Of a stretch of 51,177 nucleotides of DNA, positions 6,183 to 14,367 are shown one piece after another. Below the pieces are notes generated by a model that was not told the DNA's origin, searched no databases, and saw nothing but the letters and a program-made list of their open reading frames with translations. Numbering within the stretch: position 1 is the stretch's first letter; each line of letters begins with the position of its first letter. Source of the stretch: a virus; the IMG/VR virus record IMGVR_UViG_3300045282_000148, positions 1 to 51,177 of that record; one strand, given 5' to 3'. The position numbers were made by a program, and so were the translations under genes.

Positions 6183-8693
6183 TTAGCTTTGATCGGTGAT
6201 TAACTCGATGCTGAAAGTCGGCCAGACGCTAGAGCTTTCGCCGCTGATGTCGGTCGCCAGATACGGTCCAAGTGTGCCGCCTCCCGCAAACCAAATTGCT
6301 CCTGGTGCAGACAGTCCGCTGTCGCCGCTTTGCGTGCCCGTCACGCCCGACGGCGTGATCGTTCGCAATCCAGCAACACTTAGATTGATAAACGGGTCGT
6401 AGGCAAAATACGTTACGTCGGGCTTGATCGTATTAGCCCCCTCCTTCATCACTTCCAACGACAACGGGCTGTGTATCCCCGTATATGGCGTCGTGACGTT
6501 GATCTTGAGCGAGACCAGTTTGCCAATTATCCCTATGCCCGGTGCCGATCCAATGTTTCCTGTGTAGGTCAGTTTCGAGTAGGTGTAGAGCGGATTGCCG
6601 GCAGTCGCTTGCGAGAAATTGATTGCGTTTGAACTTCCGATGCAGTTTGAGAACGTGCAGGCCGGTGCGGGATGTGTGTCTACTTCTCCCACACCGCCTG
6701 GAATCGTAGGGAAGCCGCCAGCTTGGTCGGTTGTGATTAGGGTATTGCTGCCGCTTTTAGAAACGTCCAGGACTGTGAACGGGAAGGAGTAGCGATAGGT
6801 TCCCCCAAAAAACAGCTTAGCGCCAGGAACAGCCCACGCTACGGGTTCACCGCTATTGTTAATAGTGATGACGCCGCCGCTCATCGTGGCCCCTAAAGCG
6901 ACCAAGTTAGTCTGCTGAAATCCGCCAGCAGTAATTGCGCTAATTGTGCAGTTGTCGCACTCAATTTCCGAACTGACTCCGTAGGCAATTGCTCCTGGGC
7001 CAAGAGAAGCGATGGTTGAGTTGGTGATCGTGGCAGTCTTGGGATGGCCGTTCATCGTGTTGTTAACAGTGCTGCTATCCATCGTCAGATTGTTATTCGA
7101 CCCGCTTTGAAATATCAACTGGCGCCACGTCGAACCTGAAATCACGATCGTATCGTTGAGCTTGTCGATCTCCATGTCGCAGTTGGTGGCCGTGCAGCCG
7201 GTTGCCGTCCAGAGAAGATTTTGCGTCGGAATAGGTCCATTACTTCCCGTAAACACGCAATTTGTGTACGTGACCTTACGGCCTTGTGAATAGGTTTGTG
7301 ACGATTGGTCAATTGTCAAGTTCCGATACTCAACCTCGGCGTCCCAACTAGGATCAAGCGCGTAGAGTGTCGCAGGCCCACCCTGATCGAAGTTAGTGCC
7401 GTCTCCGGCATTGTAGAGCGGCCATGTAGATTTATAACTATTAACGAGCGGTGTCGTAAAACCGACAACCCCGGTCCCCGCGTTGATCGAAGCAACTTTG
7501 AGGTACTCAAAGAATTGGGGGTTGGTGGGTCCGCCGTAACCTTGCAAATCAATTCCCGTCAGCAGCGCATACTGGCCGACTGTGAACAGCGAGGTCTGTG
7601 CATGAGTGTTTAGCGTGACCGACGATGCCCCTGCTGAGACAGTTGCTACGCGGGCGCTATGCAGATTGTCGCCAATCTGTCCCTGCCCGCCTAAAAAGAA
7701 TCCATTGCCAGCGCCGCCGTTATCGCTGAGCGCGGCTGATCCGGTTCCTACGACCAGCAGGTTTTTAATTCCCTTGGCGATGTATGTGCCCGTCCCGCCG
7801 CTCTTGAATTCGTAAGCTCCTGTGCTGCTTGGAATGGTCAGCGTTATCAGACCAGGATGCGCCTGCTGCCAGTTATTTGCCCAGGCGTTAAACGAAACGA
7901 ACGCTCCGCTGTCATCCGTAGTGCCATCCCCTACCGCCTTGAAATGCGTCTTGATGTTGACGTTAGGCCCCTGAATCGCCAAGAACGGGTACGTGGTTCC
8001 TAGCCCAAAGTTGTAGAGCGCGGTCACTTCTGCACTCGTGATTGCCCTAGACCAAATCCCTGCTTCATCAATGATCGCGTTTGGCTCACGGCCAGAACTT
8101 AAATTGTTGTGGCCGATATACGAGTTCGCCGCGATTGCGGCGATCGGTCCGTTGGCCGCTGCCGTACCGTCCACGGCACCGTTGACATAGCCTACAAGCC
8201 CGGAGACGGAATCATAGGTCATTACGAGATGATGCCATTGGTTTAATGACAGCGCATGCGAGCCAGTCTCATCGTAAGAGACGCTGCCGTTTCCGTAGAC
8301 GTAGCACGCCAATAATCCAGAAGGCCGCACATAGAGAAAGTTGAAATGCGTTCCATCCACTTCACGAAAATGAATTGCGTTAGCGAGGCCATTAGAATTT
8401 ACTAAAGTCGAGAAATTGACCCACGCAGCAAACGAAAACGCTGGCGGGTTTAGAGATGAACTGCTGCCGAGGTCAAAATACTTTGGGCCAGTGTCCGACA
8501 GGAGCGCGCCATTGTTGATCTTGCCGGTCGTATAAGTGACTGTGCCGACATTCGTGGCCGTGAATCCATTGCCCGTCGCATCGGCAGCGTTGCCGCTCGA
8601 CTCGTCCATGCGCCAGTAGGCGACGAGGCCATTAAGTAGCGATGAGGGCGGAATAACAGTGCCAGCAACAACTCCTGGAATGAGACAAATCAT
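6183..8693 (-). CDS. Tailspike: LamG-like domain plus beta-helix region
   Basis: In the 836-aa product, residues ~20-230 form a LamG/concanavalin-A-like carbohydrate-binding domain with diagnostic blocks LVAYWRMDESSGNAADATGN, NQWHHLVMTYD and DEAGIWSRAITSAEVTALYN. After residue ~245 comes a spike segment of the pectate-lyase type (HFKAVGDGTTDDSGAF) and Asn/Ser/Thr-rich beta-helix coils such as VVISGSTWRQLIF. It probably recognises and perhaps cleaves host surface glycans. The N-terminus begins directly with a hydrophobic patch, so a virion-attachment module is not obvious. Its start overlaps the upstream stop (TAATG). Confidence 0.8.
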   Translation of the reverse strand: MICLIPGVVAGTVIPPSSLLNGLVAYWRMDESSGNAADATGNGFTATNVGTVTYTTGKINNGALLSDTGPKYFDLGSSSSLNPPAFSFAAWVNFSTLVNSNGLANAIHFREVDGTHFNFLYVRPSGLLACYVYGNGSVSYDETGSHALSLNQWHHLVMTYDSVSGLVGYVNGAVDGTAAANGPIAAIAANSYIGHNNLSSGREPNAIIDEAGIWSRAITSAEVTALYNFGLGTTYPFLAIQGPNVNIKTHFKAVGDGTTDDSGAFVSFNAWANNWQQAHPGLITLTIPSSTGAYEFKSGGTGTYIAKGIKNLLVVGTGSAALSDNGGAGNGFFLGGQGQIGDNLHSARVATVSAGASSVTLNTHAQTSLFTVGQYALLTGIDLQGYGGPTNPQFFEYLKVASINAGTGVVGFTTPLVNSYKSTWPLYNAGDGTNFDQGGPATLYALDPSWDAEVEYRNLTIDQSSQTYSQGRKVTYTNCVFTGSNGPIPTQNLLWTATGCTATNCDMEIDKLNDTIVISGSTWRQLIFQSGSNNNLTMDSSTVNNTMNGHPKTATITNSTIASLGPGAIAYGVSSEIECDNCTISAITAGGFQQTNLVALGATMSGGVITINNSGEPVAWAVPGAKLFFGGTYRYSFPFTVLDVSKSGSNTLITTDQAGGFPTIPGGVGEVDTHPAPACTFSNCIGSSNAINFSQATAGNPLYTYSKLTYTGNIGSAPGIGIIGKLVSLKINVTTPYTGIHSPLSLEVMKEGANTIKPDVTYFAYDPFINLSVAGLRTITPSGVTGTQSGDSGLSAPGAIWFAGGGTLGPYLATDISGESSSVWPTFSIELITDQS

Positions 8694-9139
8694 TAGGTAA
8701 TCCCGCTGCCGACCATGATCCAGGCGTCAGCCGATTTCTTCCATAGCGAGCACGTCGGATAGACTCCGGACGTCGCCGCAGCAAGCGTGCGATTGGTGTT
8801 AGCGCCGTTGATCGTTAATGCACCCGTCACGGCAATCGTCCAAGCGCCCGCGCTTGTGTTTGTGAGCGTAATTGCATAACTAGGGCCTATTGGAATAGCC
8901 TGCGTTGCATTCAACGGAACTGTAACCGTTGTGCCGGCATTATTCGCATCCAACGTGAATGATTGGCCTTTATCTGCAAGCAGCAACCCGTAGCTATCGA
9001 CAAGACTTGTGACCGAGGCCGGAGTAAAGCCGCCGGCCGCGAGGTTGACAGCCGGCACAAAGGGATCAGAGGGCGTACCGGAGCCGCTTGCAGCCTTCCA
9101 AAGACCGCCGGTGCCGAAAATAGGAAAACTAAGAGCCAT
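8693..9139 (-). CDS. Fibre-associated beta-rich protein with FGTGG..GSGT motif
   Basis: The 148-aa product starts FPIFGTGGLWKAASGSGTPSDPFV, recognisable in shorter form as FGTG followed by GSGTpsDPfV. The same motif occurs in the 49-aa protein at 10752-10901. The rest reads as beta strands with Ile/Thr/Asn-rich repeats, ending WKKSADAWIMVGSGIT, a pattern seen in fibre trimers. It is probably a small fibre subunit or attachment adaptor. It is translationally coupled to the big spike. Confidence 0.55.
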   Translation of the reverse strand: MALSFPIFGTGGLWKAASGSGTPSDPFVPAVNLAAGGFTPASVTSLVDSYGLLLADKGQSFTLDANNAGTTVTVPLNATQAIPIGPSYAITLTNTSAGAWTIAVTGALTINGANTNRTLAAATSGVYPTCSLWKKSADAWIMVGSGIT

Positions 9140-9190
9140 ATTTCCCCCTCGGCGGCCGTGACTCCGAACGCCATGAAGAGTTGTAGGTGA

Positions 9191-9394
9191 TTAGCCAATG
9201 GCGATTTCTGAGTGAGTCGCAAGCGCCGAGAGTTGCTTCAACTTTGCTCGAGCACTTGCGTGGCGTTCTTTCTCGCTATCGAGCTGAGTTTTCAGAGCAG
9301 CGTTTTCCTGCTCCAGTCCTTGAATCTTGAGTAGGAATTCCTCGCGCGCCTTCTCGAAGGAATCGTTGGCTTGTTTCATTTCAGATTCGGTCAT
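9191..9394 (-). CDS. Small coiled-coil protein
   Basis: The 67-aa protein has a long predicted coiled coil over residues 5-55 (heptads around LLKIQGLEQENAALKTQL), rich in Glu, Lys and Leu. No family is recognised. Its position between two fibre genes suggests a fibre-assembly chaperone or trimerisation element. Confidence 0.6.
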   Translation of the reverse strand: MTESEMKQANDSFEKAREEFLLKIQGLEQENAALKTQLDSEKERHASARAKLKQLSALATHSEIAIG

Positions 9395-9405
9395 GGGATT
9401 GATCC

Positions 9406-10734
9406 TTATTGAATGGTTGTCGCGATAAGATTAGCAGCCACGAAGTTCAAGGCTCCCGCGGAGGGCGCCACGTCGATTCCGGCGAAGAGACTGATAATAT
9501 CCCCTGCCGCGGCCGTATAGAGAATTTCCGGTATTTCGTAGATGCCTAGCGTCTCGCTCGTCGTCGTGACGATCGGGACGACAAGCGTCCGCGTTGAGTT
9601 GGCCAGATCGGCAGCCGTGTTATTCGTCCGGCGAATCTTCACCGTGAGGGTACGGGTCGCGGCGAACGTCGCCCCGGATAGGTCGACTTGGAAGCTGCCG
9701 CGGAGCGAATACTTGCCGGCGGTTGCGAGCGTTAGGGTTGGACTCGTGGTCCCAAAGACAACAGCCGCGCTCGCGTTCGTAACCGTATAGGCCGTGCCGG
9801 CCGCATAGGCTTGCAGACCTATCGCCCGCAAGCCATTGACATCAATCTTGACCTTCGTCGCGTCCGAATATCCGATTTGAGTCGTCTGCGTCGTCGAGTT
9901 GGTAATGTTCTGCCCGATGGCATTGGAGTTGAGCAGAGTTCCGGTGACATTCACCGTTTGACCCATAGCAAAGCAATGGGAGGCATGACTACCGGGGGCG
10001 GCGCCAGTAACAGTCCCGCCGCAGATTGAAAACGACTCGTCGGCGTCGACAATATCGCTCGTATTGAACGAGACCGAGTTATTGCATTGGGTAATTCCGT
10101 CCGTTGAGAACACGTCAGCGCCAGCCCCAGCCATGTTCGTCTGGCCGGTGACGTTATTAAATCGTAGCGTGTCCATCGTCACGCTGCCGGCCGCGTCGAA
10201 CGCCCCAGGGCCGTAATAGATTAGCTCCCCGGCATTCGTGGGCATCGACGCCCAATAGGTCGCATTTGGCGGTTCATGTCCTGTATGGGCCGTAATGCAG
10301 TAATACCACAAGCCAGTACCAGCCGCGTCATTGACGACGTCATTGGCGACGTAGGCCGTTCCTACCAGCCACGGACCTTTCCAGTTGAAGTCACCGAGCA
10401 GAACGCCTTTATTAACGCCAGTCACTCGCGAGACACCCGTGGGGAGCGGGAACTTTCCTACGAACGATATGGCCGTTAGATTACCGCTGCCGTCGGATGT
10501 AAGGTGGGCTGAGTCAAAGCTGACTGTGGCGCCATTGAGGACGCTTTGGCCGTTAAGATCGAGGCTACACGGAAGCTTGAACACTGGCGCCGCGCCGACA
10601 TCGACCAAGCCAGCGCTGTTGAGAATGACCGTCGAGTACAGTAAGTCGCGGAGAAGCTGAGCAGTAATCACCCCGCTCGTATTGTCGGCAAAGTCGGTGA
10701 CGAGTTGAGCGCGGGTTTGATATGCGTCGGCCAT
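9406..10734 (-). CDS. Tail fibre / receptor-binding protein
   Basis: The 442-aa protein starts with a fibre-like N-terminus (YQTRAQLVTDFADNTSG, then a segment resembling base-plate attachment). Around residues 125-165 is a carbohydrate-binding-module-like stretch (WLVGTAYVANDVV, then YYCITAHTGHEPP and YWASM), as in CBM5/12-like phage modules. The C-terminal ~130 aa resemble a TNF/C1q-like beta sandwich (KYSLRGSFQVDLSG; AAGDIISLFAGID). It probably binds the host surface. Its ATG follows an AAGGAC/TTAGGA ribosome-binding region. Confidence 0.7.
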   Translation of the reverse strand: MADAYQTRAQLVTDFADNTSGVITAQLLRDLLYSTVILNSAGLVDVGAAPVFKLPCSLDLNGQSVLNGATVSFDSAHLTSDGSGNLTAISFVGKFPLPTGVSRVTGVNKGVLLGDFNWKGPWLVGTAYVANDVVNDAAGTGLWYYCITAHTGHEPPNATYWASMPTNAGELIYYGPGAFDAAGSVTMDTLRFNNVTGQTNMAGAGADVFSTDGITQCNNSVSFNTSDIVDADESFSICGGTVTGAAPGSHASHCFAMGQTVNVTGTLLNSNAIGQNITNSTTQTTQIGYSDATKVKIDVNGLRAIGLQAYAAGTAYTVTNASAAVVFGTTSPTLTLATAGKYSLRGSFQVDLSGATFAATRTLTVKIRRTNNTAADLANSTRTLVVPIVTTTSETLGIYEIPEILYTAAAGDIISLFAGIDVAPSAGALNFVAANLIATTIQ

Positions 10735-10751
10735 TCCTAAGTCCTTTATGC

Positions 10752-10901
10752 CTAATGAAATGCGGCACTAAACGCCGACGAGAATTGCACAGTTACAACA
10801 GTTCCCCCGGAGAGCTGGAGAACATAGGGATCGGCCGCCGTTCCGCTGCCCGTGACCGAGAAGAACGCGCCGGTGCCAAAGACTGGGGCACTAGTGGCCA
10901 T
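10752..10901 (-). CDS. 49-aa protein with the fibre FGTG..GSGT motif
   Basis: A very small gene. The protein begins MATSAPVFGTGAFFSVTG and continues SGTAADPYVLQL, matching the N-terminal motif of the 148-aa protein at 8693-9139. Its ATG at 10901 lies inside the end of the upstream gene (11-bp overlap), and the downstream fibre starts 17 bases after its stop. The shared motif in two fibre-operon proteins suggests a common docking or trimer-tip element. Confidence 0.65.
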   Translation of the reverse strand: MATSAPVFGTGAFFSVTGSGTAADPYVLQLSGGTVVTVQFSSAFSAAFH

Positions 10902-11112
10902 TGCGCAGCTCCTGTTCGCGGCGTTGCTGCTCCTGACCGATCCGGGCGAACTCGTTCATCAGTGCTTCGATCCGCTGGGCAATGTCTATGGCTTGTTCTC
11001 GCGGCGGTAAGTGCTCGCCACGGCCCTGGACCAACATAGCGCAACCTAGCTGCACGCCGTCAATCTGGGGCACTGCGGGCGTGCCGTTAGGAGTCACTAT
11101 GCGATTGTTCAT
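10891..11112 (-). CDS. Hypothetical protein of the fibre operon
   Basis: The 73-aa protein has a helical, charged C-terminal half (IAQRIEALMNEFARIG, then QEQQRREQELRNGH) and a Pro/Gly-containing N-terminus. No domain is recognised. Its ATGA start overlap with the upstream stop and its 11-bp overlap with the next gene indicate a coupled operon. Confidence 0.55.
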   Translation of the reverse strand: MNNRIVTPNGTPAVPQIDGVQLGCAMLVQGRGEHLPPREQAIDIAQRIEALMNEFARIGQEQQRREQELRNGH

Positions 11113-11540
11113 GTGGTCTTCGCGGCGACGGCCGGCTGAGGGGCAGGTTTTACTTTGACGACGTCCTCTGCCTTTTTCTTCTCGGCAGCCTCAGCGTCTT
11201 TAGCAGCCTTCGCAGCAGCCTTGGCTTGACGATGCCTTTCGACAGCTTTTTCCAGTGCTTCAGCGTCGGCCTCCGACTCCCCCAAATTCTTAAGGGCGGA
11301 CGTAAGCCGCAACTCCGCGACGTCGGCGTCCTTTTGGACTTGAACCGGAGTGCGCTGCTCATGCTCGGTCAACAAGTGAGCTGCTGCCTCTTGAGCCGCT
11401 GCATAGGCTTCACACTCGACCAGCACTTCTCCGGCAATAGCAACCGCAGTTGCCGCAAGCTGATCCTTCGGCACGGTGCCGTGCACGCCCGCGGCTATCG
11501 TGATCGCAGCAGATTCGAGCTTGGTCATGTCAGTTGCCAT
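11109..11540 (-). CDS. Ala/Lys-rich helical protein of the fibre operon
   Basis: The 143-aa protein is dominated by Ala, Glu and Lys, with a long helix or coiled coil at residues 70-125 and a PAPQP-type C-terminal tail. No family is recognised. It could be a structural or assembly protein; nothing indicates an enzyme. It overlaps both neighbours, starting inside the end of 11530-11757 and ending ATGA with 10891-11112. Confidence 0.55.
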   Translation of the reverse strand: MATDMTKLESAAITIAAGVHGTVPKDQLAATAVAIAGEVLVECEAYAAAQEAAAHLLTEHEQRTPVQVQKDADVAELRLTSALKNLGESEADAEALEKAVERHRQAKAAAKAAKDAEAAEKKKAEDVVKVKPAPQPAVAAKTT

Positions 11541-11757
11541 TGGATTCCTCCCTTAAGTTTGTTTCCCGTGCACGCTGTACCGCTTCCCATGCCTCGCATG
11601 CGCTCTCGTAGTCCGGTGCCTCGATCCTGGCCAACCGCTGCGCCTGCCTGCCTGGCTCTTCCCAAACTGGTTCCGGCCCCTCAACGATTATCACCTCGCC
11701 ATATGCCCGCCAAACGCCGTAGGATCGCTCAGGTTGCGTTGCTGGGTCGGTGGGCAT
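11530..11757 (-). CDS. Hypothetical first gene of the minus-strand fibre operon
   Basis: The 75-aa acidic protein is rich in Trp and Glu (YGVWRAYGEVIIVEGPEPVW) and has no recognised family. It is the most upstream gene of the leftward operon that ends with the terminase. The 149 bases between it and the rightward gene at 11907 hold the divergent control region; I see a rightward promoter there but no convincing leftward one. Confidence 0.5.
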   Translation of the reverse strand: MPTDPATQPERSYGVWRAYGEVIIVEGPEPVWEEPGRQAQRLARIEAPDYESACEAWEAVQRARETNLREESNGN

Positions 11758-11871
11758 AGGGTTTCAATTGGGCGTTTTGAGGGCGTGTAGAGCGATTGAG
11801 CCTAGTTTTCTCGAATGTTTCTTACGTTAGCAGGCCGACGGCCTAATAATGCGGCAGAATCCGGCAATCAG

Positions 11872-11900
11872 TTGCGGTTTGCCCCATTCGCCGCTATAGT
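11872..11900 (+). promoter_or_regulatory. Rightward promoter with leaderless geometry (HTH gene)
   Basis: TTGCGG (11872-11877), a 17-bp spacer and TATAGT (11895-11900), then 6 nt to the ATG at 11907. The expected transcript would start at or within a base or two of the AUG. This is the first promoter of the rightward early region. Confidence 0.7.
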
Positions 11901-11906
11901 CCTGGT

Positions 11907-12236
11907 ATGAGCGACAAACGCCGCAACACTCTAGACGAGTGCTCTCGGCCTAAGCTCCGCGAAATGCTGGAAGCGACCGAGCGGATTGCGCCAAACGGAC
12001 CCGCCGTCAAGATCATTCGCGAGGCAATCGAGCGGGCCGAGCGTGCTATCGGGGTAGATGCCCTGCTCTCAATCGCTGGATTGGCTAAGCGCTGGGGCTG
12101 TAGGCGTCAGCAGGTTGCACGACTTTTAGACCGTGGCGACGTTGAGTTCACGCTCATTGCTGGCCGCAGACTTATTCCCACGACGACAATTTCGCTGAAA
12201 ATGCCTCGGCGCCAACCTGGGCGTCGTAAAATCTAG
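11907..12236 (+). CDS. Helix-turn-helix DNA-binding protein (MerR/excisionase-like)
   Basis: The 109-aa product has a helical N-terminal half (residues 1-48). The C-terminal half carries a winged-helix/HTH of the excisionase or MerR type: LLSIAGLAKRWGCRRQQVARLL, here given in parts as IAGLAKRWGC and RQQVARLLDRGDV, with a beta wing FTLIAGRRLIPT. It is probably an early regulator of the divergent operons. It begins at an ATG 6 nt after its -10 box with no Shine-Dalgarno. Its end overlaps the convergent GIY-YIG gene by 4 bases. Confidence 0.7.
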   Translation: MSDKRRNTLDECSRPKLREMLEATERIAPNGPAVKIIREAIERAERAIGVDALLSIAGLAKRWGCRRQQVARLLDRGDVEFTLIAGRRLIPTTTISLKMPRRQPGRRKI

Positions 12237-12757
12237 CGAAGCGATCCGAGCATTGGATCGTATTCGTTTGTTGCGGCGGGACACAAATACCGTGACCATT
12301 CTTCTCTATTCTTGCGGTTGACGTGCCGCAATCGCTTGCCAACAGCAGCGTCAAGCAGATCGCACAAATTGGGATCGGCCTCAACGAAGGCGAGTGACCA
12401 TTTCGCGCGTTGCAAACGCCTCCGTAAGACTCCGCGTTCAAAATCATCGTCGATACGCGGTGGGCTTGTACCGGCCCGATTGAGTAACAGCCCAGCCGGA
12501 AGATGCCGCATGAAAAATGCGATTGTTTCCAGTTCGGCAGCGATTGATTTGTTATTTTCAGCGCTCGGGAATTCTTGGATGACCTCTAAGGCCGGTTTCA
12601 ATCCATTTCGTTTTAGATCAGCAATCCAAAGGTCTTTCGGCCGACCACGGTTCAGTTCTGATAAATGATTTCCGAGCCTCTGGACCGGATTGCAAGACAG
12701 CCCGATATATCGCACCCGATTAGTCCGTGGATCTTTGAGAGCATACAAATAATCCAT
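12233..12757 (-). CDS. GIY-YIG family endonuclease
   Basis: The 174-aa N-terminal nuclease has the GIY-YIG core in the form YLYALKD...VRYIGLS, followed by the conserved Arg/His region NPVQRLGNHLSE. The C-terminal half is basic and helical and probably binds DNA. Start 12757 (second ATG) is preferred because GAGGAG lies 6 bases upstream; the ATG at 12763 abuts it. Inserted leftward in a rightward operon, it is probably a free-standing homing-type nuclease. Confidence 0.75.
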   Translation of the reverse strand: MDYLYALKDPRTNRVRYIGLSCNPVQRLGNHLSELNRGRPKDLWIADLKRNGLKPALEVIQEFPSAENNKSIAAELETIAFFMRHLPAGLLLNRAGTSPPRIDDDFERGVLRRRLQRAKWSLAFVEADPNLCDLLDAAVGKRLRHVNRKNREEWSRYLCPAATNEYDPMLGSLR

Positions 12758-12773
12758 TTTCATCTCCTCATGA

Positions 12774-12802
12774 TTGACAGTTCTACAAACGCTGGCTAGT
12801 AT
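12774..12802 (+). promoter_or_regulatory. Strong promoter with leaderless geometry (small basic protein)
   Basis: Consensus TTGACA (12774-12779), a 17-bp spacer and TAGTAT (12797-12802), with the ATG at 12809 only 6 nt further. The bases preceding the ATG are cggc, as in sister promoters. Confidence 0.75.
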
Positions 12803-12808
12803 ATCGGC

Positions 12809-13021
12809 ATGAACCAGAAAAATCCAGCCGCCGTAGCCCTCGGAAAACTCCGAGCGAGCAAAGACCCAGCCGCATGGTCAGCCCATTGCAGTCGCGCCGG
12901 AAAGGCTAGGCGACTTAAGCTCTCAGCCAAACGGCGAAAGGAAATCGCTGCTTCCGGTGGCCTGGCTAAGGCCGCAAACGCTAAAAAGTCCGAGAATTCT
13001 GGGGCCAAAAAATCCGCTTGA
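12809..13021 (+). CDS. Small highly basic protein, probable nucleic-acid binder
   Basis: The 70-aa protein has about 19 Lys/Arg and many Ala/Ser residues, with repeated basic patches (KARRLKLSAKRRKEIA; NAKKSENSGAKKSA). No named fold is recognised; composition suggests DNA or RNA binding. It starts right after its promoter with no Shine-Dalgarno. Its stop codon lies inside the next promoter's TTGACA (13018-13023), so reading through it and initiating downstream may interfere. Confidence 0.6.
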   Translation: MNQKNPAAVALGKLRASKDPAAWSAHCSRAGKARRLKLSAKRRKEIAASGGLAKAANAKKSENSGAKKSA

Positions 13022-13046
13022 CATGCTTGCCAACGCTGGTTATAAT
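13018..13046 (+). promoter_or_regulatory. Near-perfect consensus promoter
   Basis: TTGACA (13018-13023), a 17-bp spacer and TATAAT (13041-13046): both boxes match the sigma-70 consensus fully. An ATG follows 6 nt later (13053), in frame with a second ATG at 13092 that has a GGGGAG ribosome site. This is the strongest promoter in the window and probably drives the early operon. Confidence 0.9.
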
Positions 13047-13091
13047 CAGGGCATGAGTGGAACAACGAACACTAACGCAAAGGGGAGTGAG

Positions 13092-13310
13092 ATGAACAGC
13101 TACAAAATTACCTTTCAAGACCGCACAGAGCAAAAGCAGTACGTCATCCAAGCCCGCACATTCGGCGAAGCGCTGGACGCTTGCGATTACTTGCCACATT
13201 CCGATTGGGAAGTCGTGTTGATTGTGCGAGTGAAGGATTCGGAGACGGCCCATGATCGCAGCATGGCGATTGTAAACGGCTGGGCTGCATTGCAAAGGAG
13301 TGCCAGATGA
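13092..13310 (+). CDS. Early-operon hypothetical protein (possible second start at 13053)
   Basis: The 72-aa protein runs from the ATG at 13092, which has GGGGAG upstream. A leaderless start at 13053 would add 13 residues (MSGTTNTNAKGSE). The sequence reads YKITFQDRTEQKQYVIQARTF and on to a mixed alpha/beta fold, resembling small phage proteins of unknown function. It is the first gene after the consensus promoter and overlaps the next gene by 4 bases. Confidence 0.6.
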   Translation: MNSYKITFQDRTEQKQYVIQARTFGEALDACDYLPHSDWEVVLIVRVKDSETAHDRSMAIVNGWAALQRSAR

Positions 13311-13582
13311 CCGAGACGACGAAATACAAACCTGGACCATGGACCCATGACGGCGATTGCGTCGAATCGAACAGAGGCACGGTTGCCGAAACCTATGGCT
13401 TCGATCAAGAGGAGATGGAGGCCAACGCTAGGCTCATTGCCTCAGCGCCTGATTTGCTCGCGGCGTGCAAGCGGGCAGCCGCAGCCGTCGGAAGTGCTGC
13501 AAGTCACGGTCAATATTATTCGGACGCGATCGAGGCTGATCTCAAGGCCGCAATCGCCAAAGCGGAAGGAACAGACGCATGA
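13307..13582 (+). CDS. Conserved phage hypothetical (ANARLIASAPDLL protein)
   Basis: In the 91-aa protein, the central segment ANARLIASAPDLLAACK is a widely shared motif in small phage proteins of unknown function. The N-terminal part (PGPWTHDGDCV) and the short C-terminal helix ending AIAKAEG also fit that family. It overlaps both neighbours by 4 bases (ATGA). Confidence 0.7.
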   Translation: MTETTKYKPGPWTHDGDCVESNRGTVAETYGFDQEEMEANARLIASAPDLLAACKRAAAAVGSAASHGQYYSDAIEADLKAAIAKAEGTDA

Positions 13583-13818
13583 TACTCGCACGAACGGACT
13601 CGACGCCGAAACGCTGGTTCATGTTCCGCAAGGGCGAACACCATTACGTGATTGAATATGTTTTGACCTATCGCGGCGTCGTAGCCGCGTCTCGAGCGGC
13701 ATTCAAGATGGCGCTGTTCACAAAAGATGCCGGGCTACAAGTCGCCGACGCGGCGCAGATTATGTGGGAACTGGAGCGTGAGCTTGCGAAGTACGAACAA
13801 CTCAAGAGGGCAGCATGA
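13579..13818 (+). CDS. Hypothetical early protein
   Basis: The 79-aa basic protein shows no recognised domain (MFRKGEHHYVIEYVLTYRG; C-terminal helix WELERELAKYEQLK). Overlapping stop and start codons on both sides place it in the same translationally coupled operon. Confidence 0.55.
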   Translation: MILARTDSTPKRWFMFRKGEHHYVIEYVLTYRGVVAASRAAFKMALFTKDAGLQVADAAQIMWELERELAKYEQLKRAA

Positions 13819-14036
13819 ATAACCCCGACAGCCGCCAACAATCGGAATTAGTAAAGGTCGGCCACAGAAACGGGGCCGTATTCCTTCGGCTCATTCGCAA
13901 GACCTCCTTAGGACGCACCTCGACTCTAGCCATACTGACACCGGCGCACGCAGATGAGATCGCCGATCAGCTACGCGATTGCGCCAGGCGTGCGAGGAAA
14001 GAACCGAAATGGCCACGTTTCAAGATATGCAAATGA
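13815..14036 (+). CDS. Hypothetical basic early protein
   Basis: The 73-aa protein is rich in Arg and Lys, with a short beta region (GAVFLRLIRK) and a helix (EIADQLRDCARRA). No family is recognised. It overlaps the upstream gene by 4 bases and the downstream start (14009) by 28 bases. Confidence 0.5.
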   Translation: MNNPDSRQQSELVKVGHRNGAVFLRLIRKTSLGRTSTLAILTPAHADEIADQLRDCARRARKEPKWPRFKICK

Positions 14037-14356
14037 TAAATCCCAACAGCCGCCAACAGAGCCGCGAGGACGAACTACGCGGCGAATCCGAGGACCGGCA
14101 GCAGGCGGCATACCGAAACTGTCAAGCCTCGGACACGCTTACCGAAGTAACGGAATGCGTCGAGTCGATGCTTAAGCACTTCGCCAATCTCGATGCGATG
14201 CCGGCAGATTATCGCTTTGACCGCTATTCCATCGCCGGGTTCCTGATGTGGGCGCGGCGAGACTTGGAGCGGGCCGCGAAGCTGTTGGGGATGAATCAGG
14301 AGCCGGCACCGTTGCCGCCTTTGACCACGGAAGAATTACACGCGTTGCCTTTCTGA
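14009..14356 (+). CDS. Hypothetical early protein
   Basis: The 115-aa protein starts from the ATG at 14009, chosen for the GAGGAAA about 9 bases upstream. Its first residues include NSRQQSREDELRG, echoing the DSRQQSEL beginning of the preceding gene, which may mark a local duplication. The middle is helical (FLMWARRDLERAAKLLGM) and the tail is PPLTTEELHALPF. No function is recognised. Confidence 0.5.
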   Translation: MATFQDMQMINPNSRQQSREDELRGESEDRQQAAYRNCQASDTLTEVTECVESMLKHFANLDAMPADYRFDRYSIAGFLMWARRDLERAAKLLGMNQEPAPLPPLTTEELHALPF

Positions 14357-14367
14357 GGGGAGTAACA

